A stretch of DNA of 39,780 nt from Candidatus Tepidiaquacellales bacterium OLB5 (GTDB taxonomy: Bacteria > Bacteroidota > Ignavibacteria > Tepidaquicellales > OLB5). The translations under genes were made by a program, and so were the position numbers. The notes under the pieces were generated by a model. The model was not told the origin of the DNA, searched no databases, and saw nothing but the letters and a program-made list of their open reading frames with translations. Below, piece after piece: positions 1 through 7,095 of the stretch. The stretch spans positions 1 to 39,780 of the forward strand of contig LLZO01000104.1 of assembly GCA_001567545.1 (NCBI GenBank). The letters are read 5' to 3'. The first letter of the stretch is position 1; every line of letters starts with the position of its first letter.

Positions 1-37
1 TACAAAAAATCCTCAATTTTATTGAGGATTTTTTGTA
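1..37. terminator. Bidirectional hairpin terminator
   Basis: A perfect 17-bp inverted repeat (arms 1-17 and 21-37, loop TTT) has A-runs on one arm and T-runs on the other, so it can act as an intrinsic terminator in either direction. On the minus strand it lies just past the stop of the sorting-domain protein that ends at 75. Confidence 0.85.
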
Positions 38-74
38 ATAACTTATTAACATATTAACTTTTTAAGTTATATAC

Positions 75-1673
75 TTATTTAACTAAAATCATTTTTCTGC
101 TTTCTTTTAAACCCGCGGTTTCCAGTGTATAAAAATATATTCCGCTTGGTTCATTTGAAGCATCCCATTTCACACTATAGCTGCCACTGTTTAGGTTCTG
201 CTCAGCAAGTATTTTTACCAGTTTCCCGGCTGAATTAAAAATTTTCAGGCTGGTGTATCCATTCTTTACTAGATTAAAATTAATTGTTGTTGCAGGATTG
301 AACGGATTGGGGAAATTCTGGTTTAAGCTGAAAGTCTTCGGGGTTTCACTGCTGATCTGTTGAATGCCTATAGTTGCATAATCAATATTAGCACACCATG
401 TCTGGAATAATCCTGTATAATTTGCCATCCAGACAGGATAAAGCTTGCCGTTGCCAGAGGTTAACCCCAGGTTATCACCCATATTCCCCGCACCAAGTGC
501 ACCGGATACAGCCTGCGGTCTGAACTTCTGTCCTGTTATCCTGTGATCGCTCCATGTAGTTCCTCCGTCAAGCGACCTTGATAAGTATACATCAACTGAA
601 TCAACTGAATTCCTGTTATCATAATACACTATATTTAAACCGCCGTCTTCATCAACCCTAACAGCAGGGAAAAACTGGTTTCTCCCGTTGTTCATCGGGT
701 CCTGGTTTACTCTTACGCCTGAAGACCACGATACGCCATCATTAGTTGATCGGTATAGAATTATATCAGGGTCACTTCCAGCCGGTGCAAGATTTTTACT
801 GCTGGTGGCAACATAAATCCAACCGTTACGCGCACCACCGGTTTTATCCACATCAATTACCGGGAAACTGTTCGCCCTGATTGTCCATGGGCTTAATGCT
901 GTTGTTCTTATTCCGTTTATATCAATTGCATTTTCTGAAACACTCCAGTTACTTCCCCCATCGGTAGAAATTCCCACTCCGATATAATCTTCAATGAATG
1001 GTGATACAGGAATTGATGATGCCCATACTGTTATAACTTTGCCGGAAGGTGTAACGCCTATTGACGGGCCAAACGACCTGTTTCCTCCGAATGAATTATT
1101 TACCTGAATTATAGATGACCAGTTAACTCCGCCGTTTGATGTATAAGATAAAACTATAGGGAAAGGGGTGGAAAACCTTGTCCATGCAAGATACGTTCTG
1201 CCGTAATAAGGACTTGCAATCGCATCATCGGTTGCCGGAGCTCCTTTATCCTGGTCTCCCGTTAAAATTGGATAATTGTTAGACCATGTTAATCCCTGAT
1301 TAGTTGAATAATTTGCATACATACCGGCAACTGCTCCGCCCTGGTGTGTAATTATAAATCTTCCGTCCTTATCAATTATCGGACCCGGGTCTCCCCCATG
1401 ACCTCCGTTTATAGGAGCTCCATTACATGTATCTGTGCCCCGCCAGTTTATTCCTCCGTCAGTTGAAACATATATGCCTTCGCTCCTGAAATTCAGGTAT
1501 ATTGTATATGCGCTTGCAAACATGATCTGCGGATTTAAAGGATGACGTACAATAAATGGTTCTATCTGATTTGAAACAGAAGGGTAAATTCTGTATACAG
1601 GATATTGAGAGAAAATCATATCAGCTTCACTGATCATTGCTAAAAACAGTAAAATTCCTGTGTATTTCTTCAT
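75..1673 (-). CDS. Sialidase-like Asp-box protein with T9SS sorting domain
   Basis: This 532-residue secreted protein begins with a signal peptide (about residues 1-23, cut near FSQ). Its body carries at least six Asp-box (BNR) motifs of the form S-x-D/N-x-G-x-x-W (for example STDGGINW, STNQGLTW, STNDGVSW, SLDGGTTW), the signature of six-bladed beta-propellers of the sialidase/BNR type. Residues about 445-532 form a type A T9SS sorting domain: FSLNQNFPNPFNP, then a Gly-rich hairpin, SGIYFYTL and the basic end SRKMILVK. It is expected to be exported by the Por system and anchored on or released from the cell surface. No catalytic Arg triad or Tyr/Glu pair of true sialidases could be assigned, so an enzymatic role is not claimed. 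It is probably monocistronic, with a hairpin terminator directly after its stop. Confidence 0.85.
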   Translation of the reverse strand: MKKYTGILLFLAMISEADMIFSQYPVYRIYPSVSNQIEPFIVRHPLNPQIMFASAYTIYLNFRSEGIYVSTDGGINWRGTDTCNGAPINGGHGGDPGPIIDKDGRFIITHQGGAVAGMYANYSTNQGLTWSNNYPILTGDQDKGAPATDDAIASPYYGRTYLAWTRFSTPFPIVLSYTSNGGVNWSSIIQVNNSFGGNRSFGPSIGVTPSGKVITVWASSIPVSPFIEDYIGVGISTDGGSNWSVSENAIDINGIRTTALSPWTIRANSFPVIDVDKTGGARNGWIYVATSSKNLAPAGSDPDIILYRSTNDGVSWSSGVRVNQDPMNNGRNQFFPAVRVDEDGGLNIVYYDNRNSVDSVDVYLSRSLDGGTTWSDHRITGQKFRPQAVSGALGAGNMGDNLGLTSGNGKLYPVWMANYTGLFQTWCANIDYATIGIQQISSETPKTFSLNQNFPNPFNPATTINFNLVKNGYTSLKIFNSAGKLVKILAEQNLNSGSYSVKWDASNEPSGIYFYTLETAGLKESRKMILVK

Positions 1674-1755
1674 GGTCTCGTTATTGTATTTATTTATTAA
1701 ATGTTAAAATACCTATTATAATTCCAATATTCAATATAACTTATGTAAATAAGAT

Positions 1756-1778
1756 AAAGGCGGCTGTAAACCGCCTTT
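1756..1778. terminator. Hairpin terminator
   Basis: Arms AAAGGCGG (1756-1763) and CCGCCTTT (1771-1778) pair perfectly across a 7-nt loop and are followed by T-rich sequence on the plus strand. It lies just past the stop (minus strand) of the TonB receptor ending at 1799, where it probably ends that transcript. Confidence 0.7.
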
Positions 1779-1798
1779 TTACGTTTTTAAGAATATTA

Positions 1799-3946
1799 CT
1801 ACCTGAACATATAAGCCAGTGTCAGCCCCCCGAAAAAGTTTCTTCTCGGTCCTGATTCATAATATTCGCTTCTGTCTGAATTAATGTTTATAAAAGCTAC
1901 ATATTTTTTGTCTGCAATATTGTTCAAACCGCCGTAAGCTACCAGCCTGAATTTATCAAAATTGCAGTCAATACCTAACTGCCCGTTAACCAGTGTATAC
2001 GATTCGGTTTTCAGGCTGTCGGTATTTGCATCATTTACAAACATTCCGCCAACATATTGTATATTTGATTTTGCATACAGTGTATATTTCTTTGCAATTG
2101 TATACTGGTACATTAATTCACCGGTGAAGAACATTTCCGGATTCGATGGTTCTGTATTTCCGCTGAAATCTACGTTGGTAAGTACGCCGAACTCATCAAT
2201 ATTGCCCGCTTTGTATTCATCATATTTAAAGTTCTGGTATGCATATGAACCTTTCAATGTTAATCCTTTAATAAGTTCACTGCTTACTCCAACTTCAAGT
2301 CCGCTTCTTTTAGAAATAGCTGCATTCCTGAAATAAACATCCCCATCAACAATAAATGGTACAATTACATCTTCTATTTTTGTATTATAGTAAGAAACTT
2401 CAAAAAAAGTATTTTTAAAATACTTTTTCTTTAAGCCTGCAATTTCACCTTTTATTCCAACTTCAAAGCTGGTTGATTTCTGCGGTTTCAGGTCGGGATT
2501 AATTGTGTGAAGACCGTTATCGCTTGTATAGGGGAAATTATCAAGTTCGTTGCCTGCAGGTGAATCAAACCCAAATCCAAATGATGTATATAATGCAATA
2601 TGGGGAGTCAGCTTAAAGTTCAATGCTGCTTTAGGCGTGAATTCTGCAAAGACCCTTGTTGTATCTCTGAATCCTGCAAGTTCATCCTTAAAGTCGTAAA
2701 TCACCCTGTCATATCTTCCGCTTACCAGAAATGAAAGTTTTTGAGGAATTATTTCAATCTGGTTTAAGGCATATGCCCCAACATTGGCAATTACTTCATC
2801 TGAAACACCTATGAGATCGTCGCCTTTTGTTCCTCCAAGATTACTGTATTCTCTAATAGGACCATCCTGGTAAAAAAGGTCGGTGCCAACTGTAAATTCA
2901 TTGGTCCTCTGTTTGGATTTAACTTTTCCGCCGAATGTATATTTGTTCACATACCTGAACTGTCCTCCAATACCGTATCGTGTGAACAGCCTGTAAGTTC
3001 TGGCAACCCTGTCAAATATCTTTATAGTACCATATAAAGTTGTTTCAAGAGTGTGTTTCATATTCCCTTTTTCAAGGCTGGTATTAAGAGTAATGCCAAC
3101 TCTTCCTTTTCTGGAATTACGCTTTTCATCCCTGTCAACTGACCTTTGGTTTGCCATAGTATCATTGGTATTGTAATCCTCCAGTGTTAAAGAACCCGGA
3201 ATTTTTATTATACCGTTTACATAATACCCATAAACCGAAAGTTTTGACTGTGGTGAGAAATCAGTTTCAAACAGCGAATTAAGCCTGTGCTGAAATTCTT
3301 CGCTGTGTGTCCTGTATCCTTTATAGTTCTGATAGCTGTAGCTGGACATAAATCTCGAGTTCTTGCTGTTCACTCCCATTTTAAATCCGTTTTTCCTGAG
3401 ATCATAAGAGCCGAATTCATTATTCAGCTGGAAAAACGATACCGGAAAATATTTATCCGTCATGAAGTTAATAACGCCGCCAGGGGCATTTGTATATAAT
3501 GATGATGAATATCCGCGTACTACTTCAATTCTGCCTATGGCATCAAAGTCAATTGCTTCAATTCTTGTTTGTCCGTCCGGTTCAGATTCCGGTATCCCGT
3601 CTAACAGTATCCTTACACCTCTTATTCCGGTGTTTGAACGGCTTCCGTAACCGCGAATAGTTATTCTTGTATCGTGATTCCCGTATCGGGGCTGTAAAAA
3701 TAATCCCGGAACTGTCATAAGAACGTCCTGAACCCCGACCTTTCTGCTGGTTATCCAGCTTGTCTGGTTTATCCTTAAAACAGGATACGGAATATCAATG
3801 ATTTTTTGTTCAAGCCGCGTTCCGGTAATTATTATCTCATCGGTTTGGTATATTGTTGTATCTGCCGGGTCATCCTGTGCAAACAGGCTTTCAGGCAATA
3901 ACAACCCCGCAACTAACAGAACAAGAAACCTATAATATTTTTGCAT
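1799..3946 (-). CDS. TonB-dependent receptor, FecA/CirA-like
   Basis: This 715-residue outer-membrane receptor has a signal peptide (residues 1-23, ending LFAQ). A TonB-box-like segment follows (about 33-43, TDEIIITGTR). The plug domain (about 45-165) contains ITIRGYGSRS, GVRILLDGIP and IEVVRGYSSSLYTNAPGGVINF. The rest is a 22-strand barrel ending in an aromatic residue pair typical of outer-membrane proteins (AYMFR). The plug resembles ferric-siderophore/citrate receptors (COG4772 type); the substrate cannot be fixed from sequence. A good Shine-Dalgarno (TAGGAG, about 3952-3957) supports the start. A small RAPP-tailed membrane protein precedes it on the same strand, and a long-loop hairpin sits in the leader at 3990-4054. 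There is no SusD partner, so it is a classic small-ligand receptor rather than a SusC. Confidence 0.92.
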   Translation of the reverse strand: MQKYYRFLVLLVAGLLLPESLFAQDDPADTTIYQTDEIIITGTRLEQKIIDIPYPVLRINQTSWITSRKVGVQDVLMTVPGLFLQPRYGNHDTRITIRGYGSRSNTGIRGVRILLDGIPESEPDGQTRIEAIDFDAIGRIEVVRGYSSSLYTNAPGGVINFMTDKYFPVSFFQLNNEFGSYDLRKNGFKMGVNSKNSRFMSSYSYQNYKGYRTHSEEFQHRLNSLFETDFSPQSKLSVYGYYVNGIIKIPGSLTLEDYNTNDTMANQRSVDRDEKRNSRKGRVGITLNTSLEKGNMKHTLETTLYGTIKIFDRVARTYRLFTRYGIGGQFRYVNKYTFGGKVKSKQRTNEFTVGTDLFYQDGPIREYSNLGGTKGDDLIGVSDEVIANVGAYALNQIEIIPQKLSFLVSGRYDRVIYDFKDELAGFRDTTRVFAEFTPKAALNFKLTPHIALYTSFGFGFDSPAGNELDNFPYTSDNGLHTINPDLKPQKSTSFEVGIKGEIAGLKKKYFKNTFFEVSYYNTKIEDVIVPFIVDGDVYFRNAAISKRSGLEVGVSSELIKGLTLKGSYAYQNFKYDEYKAGNIDEFGVLTNVDFSGNTEPSNPEMFFTGELMYQYTIAKKYTLYAKSNIQYVGGMFVNDANTDSLKTESYTLVNGQLGIDCNFDKFRLVAYGGLNNIADKKYVAFININSDRSEYYESGPRRNFFGGLTLAYMFR

Positions 3947-3989
3947 TATATGCTCCTAAATTAGTTTTTAGTTTTTATAAATAAAATTG

Positions 3990-4054
3990 AGGAAGGCAGG
4001 GAGTATCTGCAGCCATAACGCTTTTGGCGGAATTCGGTCAGTACCTGCCTCCCT
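3990..4054 (-). promoter_or_regulatory. Long-loop hairpin in TonB receptor leader
   Basis: On the minus strand, arms AGGGAGGCAGG (4054-4044) and CCTGCCTTCCT (4000-3990) form an 11-bp stem around a 43-nt loop. It starts 44 nt upstream of the receptor start. The single non-Watson-Crick pair is a G-U wobble in minus-strand RNA but an A-C mismatch in plus-strand RNA, which fits a minus-strand transcript. The hairpin is followed by a T-rich run, so it could be an attenuator or the terminator of the upstream small gene. No known riboswitch core (cobalamin box, TPP box) was recognised. Confidence 0.4.
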
Positions 4055-4214
4055 AATAATCACAAATGAAGCTAATATCATACAGCCTTTTCAAATAATC
4101 ACATCGGGCATAATGCTTCAATATGAACCAACGGAGGATGCTGATCTCATACTAAGCAGCATATCCTGTTGTCAATTTTTGAATTGGTCTGTATCTAATA
4201 CCGATCTGATAAAT

Positions 4215-4547
4215 TTAAACTGAAAGTTCCGGAGGTGCGCGACCCCTGAAAAGCCGGTTGACGTCATTTTGCTGAGGAAAAAATTCTGAAGTTAAAATAA
4301 TCCCCAATAGAGGCAGATCAAATATCATTGATTCAAAGAAAGCTGCAGTATCGGCTTCCTGAGAATCAGATAATATGCATGCAAAAAATATGAATTCGCC
4401 CTTAGCCATTTCTTTGCTAAGATCGAACCCAACAATAAAGTAAGCGGCAAAAAGTGAAATAATGATCAAATCCACTATCCGGGAATTATCCCTGAACATC
4501 TGAGTGGATTTGATCCGTTGAATTATATTTTCTTTGGTTTCCGGCAA
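4215..4547 (-). CDS. Small membrane protein with C-terminal RAPP tail
   Basis: A 110-residue protein with no recognised domain. It has a polar N-terminus, one clear hydrophobic segment (about residues 26-40, VDLIIISLFAAYFIVGF) and a second weaker one (about 77-88). It ends RGRAPPELSV. The RAPP tail recalls the short secreted/anchored proteins of the DUF2946 type, which often sit next to TonB receptors for metals, and the His-rich gene at 12092 has the same tail in front of the other TonB receptor here. It lies 268 bp upstream of the receptor on the same strand, so co-transcription is plausible. The reading frame is short, so the call rests mainly on tail and position. Confidence 0.55.
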   Translation of the reverse strand: MPETKENIIQRIKSTQMFRDNSRIVDLIIISLFAAYFIVGFDLSKEMAKGEFIFFACILSDSQEADTAAFFESMIFDLPLLGIILTSEFFPQQNDVNRLFRGRAPPELSV

Positions 4548-4672
4548 TTTATTTACCAGAACAGATGTTGATTTAAATTAAATTAGTATAATATCATAAA
4601 TTTGTATTAAAAAGAAAATGCAAATTTACGTTTTTAAATTACTAATTTCCGCTAATTGCACATCATTAAAAT

Positions 4673-4700
4673 AAAAAAGGGCAATATCAATAAAGATAAT
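4673..4700. terminator. Hairpin terminator
   Basis: The arm AAAAAAGGGC with an extension pairs with GCCCTTTTT. The stem includes GGGCA/TGCCC and TATC/GATA around one mismatch, with A-run and T-run flanks on either side. It ends the minus-strand gene whose stop is at 4728. Confidence 0.75.
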
Positions 4701-4727
4701 GCCCTTTTTACTAATAGTACTTTTAAA

Positions 4728-5255
4728 TTAAACTGTATTAAGGATTTTTTCCCTTTCATCGAACATTTTTACCAGCTCATCAAGCAGCGTGCTGGTCTTT
4801 TCTGTTTCTGCTTTTATTTCAGTATTAGCTTTGCTGCTGTTTTCAAGCGCAGTGCATGATTCACTTATTACATCAACATTGTTAAGAAGGCTTGCATCAA
4901 ACTGGTAAAGCTGGTTAAGCTTGTCTTCCTTTACCTTAACAACATCAAATGCTCCGCTGTAGCCGCGCGCTGCTGCTTTAAATTTTCCCACGCAAAGCTG
5001 AAGCTTTTTATCCAGCTTATCTATGCTGTCTGATTCAAACAGCTTACCCCGCTGAGAAAGATTTAACACTACATTTTTTAGCTTTACCTGGTTTGCATCC
5101 AGTCTGGCTGCAAGAGTATTCCTTAAAATAGTATCAAGCTCTCTTGAGTTATCCCTGTTTACATAACCGTCATAACCCGGAATTATCCTGGTAATTTTTT
5201 CCAGGAAATTCTCTTTTGATTTTACAGCATCCAGCTGCTGGTTTAAGTCTGCCAT
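4728..5255 (-). CDS. Helical cytoplasmic protein of unknown function
   Basis: This 175-residue protein has no signal peptide or membrane segment. It is almost entirely predicted helix, with heptad-like charged/hydrophobic spacing (for example about residues 65-100 and 135-172), which suggests coiled coils. Near the N-terminus is a short Gly/Tyr motif (IPGYDGYVNRDNSRELDTILRNTLAARL). This recalls a family of small helical proteins of unknown role in which GY-x-GY-(K/R)-E is followed by a DxxLR helix; that resemblance is from memory and tentative. It is transcribed alone from a consensus Bacteroidota promoter (5289-5319) with a roughly 27-nt leader and ends at a strong hairpin. A scaffolding or regulatory role is possible but not shown. 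Confidence 0.75.
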   Translation of the reverse strand: MADLNQQLDAVKSKENFLEKITRIIPGYDGYVNRDNSRELDTILRNTLAARLDANQVKLKNVVLNLSQRGKLFESDSIDKLDKKLQLCVGKFKAAARGYSGAFDVVKVKEDKLNQLYQFDASLLNNVDVISESCTALENSSKANTEIKAETEKTSTLLDELVKMFDEREKILNTV

Positions 5256-5288
5256 AGTTTTTATTTAATTTTTAATTTTATAATTGAA

Positions 5289-5319
5289 CAAAAATACTAT
5301 TTCCTCAGTTTATTTCAAA
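5289..5319 (-). promoter_or_regulatory. Consensus Bacteroidota promoter
   Basis: On the minus strand TTTG (5319-5316) is followed after exactly 19 nt by TATTTTTG (5296-5289). This matches the Bacteroidota sigma-ABfr consensus TTTG-N19-TAnnTTTG. It would start transcription near 5282, about 27 nt upstream of the start codon at 5255. Confidence 0.75.
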
Positions 5320-5570
5320 GAGTTTTCTGCATCATAAGCTAAAATTAGTAAGTGAAACAGTAAAATTTTCAGAAACATTAATCTAATAAATTCTATATAT
5401 ATTTGCTTAAATTATATATTTTTTAAGTTAAACATAAAGTTATCCCTAAACAAAAAATTCTGAACGAAAAACAATTAAGAAAATTTATCCCTGTTTTTTC
5501 TTTGTTTTATAAAGTTAAATTCAGCATATTTTTACAGATTTATTGAGGTATAATTCTTAAGTTTATCAGT

Positions 5571-5578
5571 TATATTTG
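5571..5578 (+). promoter_or_regulatory. -7 promoter element (TATATTTG)
   Basis: TATATTTG matches the Bacteroidota -7 box TAnnTTTG. It would start transcription near 5585, downstream of the possible ATG at 5576. This supports the ATG at 5615 as the true start of the next gene. No well-spaced -33 TTTG was found. Confidence 0.5.
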
Positions 5579-5614
5579 TATAAGTTTTCATTTATTAACC
5601 TAATACCCGAAAAA

Positions 5615-6937
5615 ATGAAACGTATACTTTTTACATCTATATTAACCCTATTATTAAATAATTTTATCTCTGCTCAGTGGATTGAACAGCAGTCCGGAGT
5701 AACTTCACAGTTAAATGCGGTTAGTTCACCTGCACCGCCTGTGTTCAATCAGGGTTGGATTTGCGGTAATAACGGAGTTGTTTTACGAACTACTAACAAT
5801 GGAAACAATTGGGCTAATGTATCTTCCGGAATTCCTGTAAATATTGATCTGTTCAGTATTCGTGCAGTAAATTCTCAAATGGTTTTTACATCCGGCAAAA
5901 ACCCATCAGGTACATCTTTCATTTTCAGAACAACAAATAGCGGATTAAACTGGTCAGTAGTTCATACCCAGACAAACATAACTAATTATGGATTTGCTGA
6001 AATTTATGGTACTTATTATCTTATTGCATCACCTCTTAACAGCAGGTGGCAGATTTGGAGGTCAACTAACAGTGGAGTAAGTTGGGATTCAGCCGGATTA
6101 TACCTGCCTCAATCCGGTTCTGAAACTGGATTTATTAACTCTGTTTATTCCCTTGAAGAAAAGATTTGGTTTGGCACAAATAACTCTAGAATTTACCGTT
6201 CGTTTTGGGGTGGTAACTGGCAAGCGCTTTCTACTGTTCCATTAGTCAATTCAAGGTCTGTAGTTTTTCAGTATTTGCTTACCGAGGCAGTTGGCTCTGG
6301 TATATGCGGAGATATAAACATTATTAAATCTACAAATCTAGGATCTAATTGGTTGCCTCTAAACACCGCAGGAAACGGTTTTGTTTCCGGTACGGCATGT
6401 CACCCTGGTTTAATTGGCAAATTCTGGTATACAAAAAATCAATTCATTTATACTAATTCAGCGTCTGATACCTTTGCACTTCAATATACAGCTCCTGCAG
6501 GAAATTATACTCACATTGGTGCAAATTATCTTGGTTCTGCTGCCGTATGGGCAGTTCGCGATAACGGTGGGATTTCCAAATATACCGGAGAAATCGGTAT
6601 TCAAACAATATCAACAGAAATCCCTGAGTTATTTTCCCTTTCCCAAAACTATCCAAATCCTTTTAATCCGTCAACTATTATACGATTTCAAATTCCCCTC
6701 TTGTCTACGACCCCTTTGGGGAGAGGGGTGTCCGGCGAAGCCGGACGGGGTGTGTTCACATTGCTTAAAGTATACGATATACTCGGAAATGATATCACAA
6801 CTCTCCTTAACCAACAGCTTTCCCCGGGTACTTATTCAATTGACTGGGATGGTTCAAATTACCCCAGCGGTCTGTATTTTTATACTCTCAGGTCAGGTGA
6901 TTATACAGAAACCAAAAAGATGATCCTTCTTAAATAA
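5615..6937 (+). CDS. Ycf48/Asp-box-like T9SS cargo with palindromic insert in sorting domain
   Basis: A 440-residue secreted protein. The start at 5615 gives a clean signal peptide (MKRILFTSILTLLLNNFISAQ); an in-frame ATG 39 bp upstream would add polar residues and lies before the likely transcription start. The body has repeated TTNNGNNW-type motifs (TTNSGLNW, STNSGVSW) with GWICGNNGVV, as in Ycf48-like photosystem-assembly-factor propellers, which in this phylum are general surface proteins. The sorting domain starts at FSLSQNYPNPFNPS and ends ETKKMILLK. Between FQIP and LKVYDILG, where relatives have about five residues, there are about 22 (LLSTTPLGRGVSGEAGRGVF), encoded by a GC-rich double palindrome at 6694-6757. 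The frame stays open through it, so the protein is probably still made. Confidence 0.87.
   Translation: MKRILFTSILTLLLNNFISAQWIEQQSGVTSQLNAVSSPAPPVFNQGWICGNNGVVLRTTNNGNNWANVSSGIPVNIDLFSIRAVNSQMVFTSGKNPSGTSFIFRTTNSGLNWSVVHTQTNITNYGFAEIYGTYYLIASPLNSRWQIWRSTNSGVSWDSAGLYLPQSGSETGFINSVYSLEEKIWFGTNNSRIYRSFWGGNWQALSTVPLVNSRSVVFQYLLTEAVGSGICGDINIIKSTNLGSNWLPLNTAGNGFVSGTACHPGLIGKFWYTKNQFIYTNSASDTFALQYTAPAGNYTHIGANYLGSAAVWAVRDNGGISKYTGEIGIQTISTEIPELFSLSQNYPNPFNPSTIIRFQIPLLSTTPLGRGVSGEAGRGVFTLLKVYDILGNDITTLLNQQLSPGTYSIDWDGSNYPSGLYFYTLRSGDYTETKKMILLK
6694..6757. repeat. GC-rich double-hairpin element inside T9SS sorting domain
   Basis: A GC-rich palindromic unit sits in otherwise AT-rich coding DNA. CCCCTC (from 6695) pairs with GAGGGG (to 6728), with a nested CCCC-TTT-GGGG. 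It is followed by a perfect stem TCCGGC-GAA-GCCGGA (6731-6745). It is translated in frame as part of the sorting domain. A shorter relative lies at 11752-11793 at the same protein position in another gene. Confidence 0.75.
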
Positions 6938-6941
6938 AATT

Positions 6942-6980
6942 TAAACTCATCCGATGCCTCAAAGTCATCTTATGAGTTTA
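6942..6980 (+). terminator. Structured 3' stem-loop, conserved in a paralogue
   Basis: The stem TAAACTCAT / ATGAGTTTA has an inner GATG/CATC stem, a 2x2 internal loop and a 9-nt apical loop, directly after the stop. The same architecture, with a T-G substitution that keeps pairing, follows the gene ending at 9546. There is no long T-run, so it may stabilise the 3' end rather than terminate alone. Confidence 0.6.
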
Positions 6981-7095
6981 ATATTTACAAGTTTAACAGC
7001 AGCTGAATTCTTATTTCCTCAGGTGTGCTCTTTTTCGTATTAATTCATACTATATTAAGTTATTTTTGAATTAATGAAAAATAATTTAGTGCTGA

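Larger units (their letters stand above)
5256..5614. other. AT-rich divergent intergenic region
   Basis: This gene-free stretch of about 360 bp between divergent genes holds the minus-strand promoter at 5289-5319 and a plus-strand -7 element at 5571-5578. The rest is low-complexity AT-rich DNA with no convincing ORF or RNA. Confidence 0.7.

Noticed and set aside
3990-4054. Cobalamin or TPP riboswitch before the TonB receptor
   Set aside because: None of the conserved core boxes could be found; only the long-loop hairpin is supported.
3987-4223. 78-residue plus-strand frame upstream of the TonB receptor
   Set aside because: It has no family features, runs antisense through the leader hairpin and has no ribosome site.
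5576-5614. Upstream ATG for the cargo gene at 5615
   Set aside because: It adds a polar stretch before the signal peptide and lies at the promoter -7 element, before the likely transcription start.
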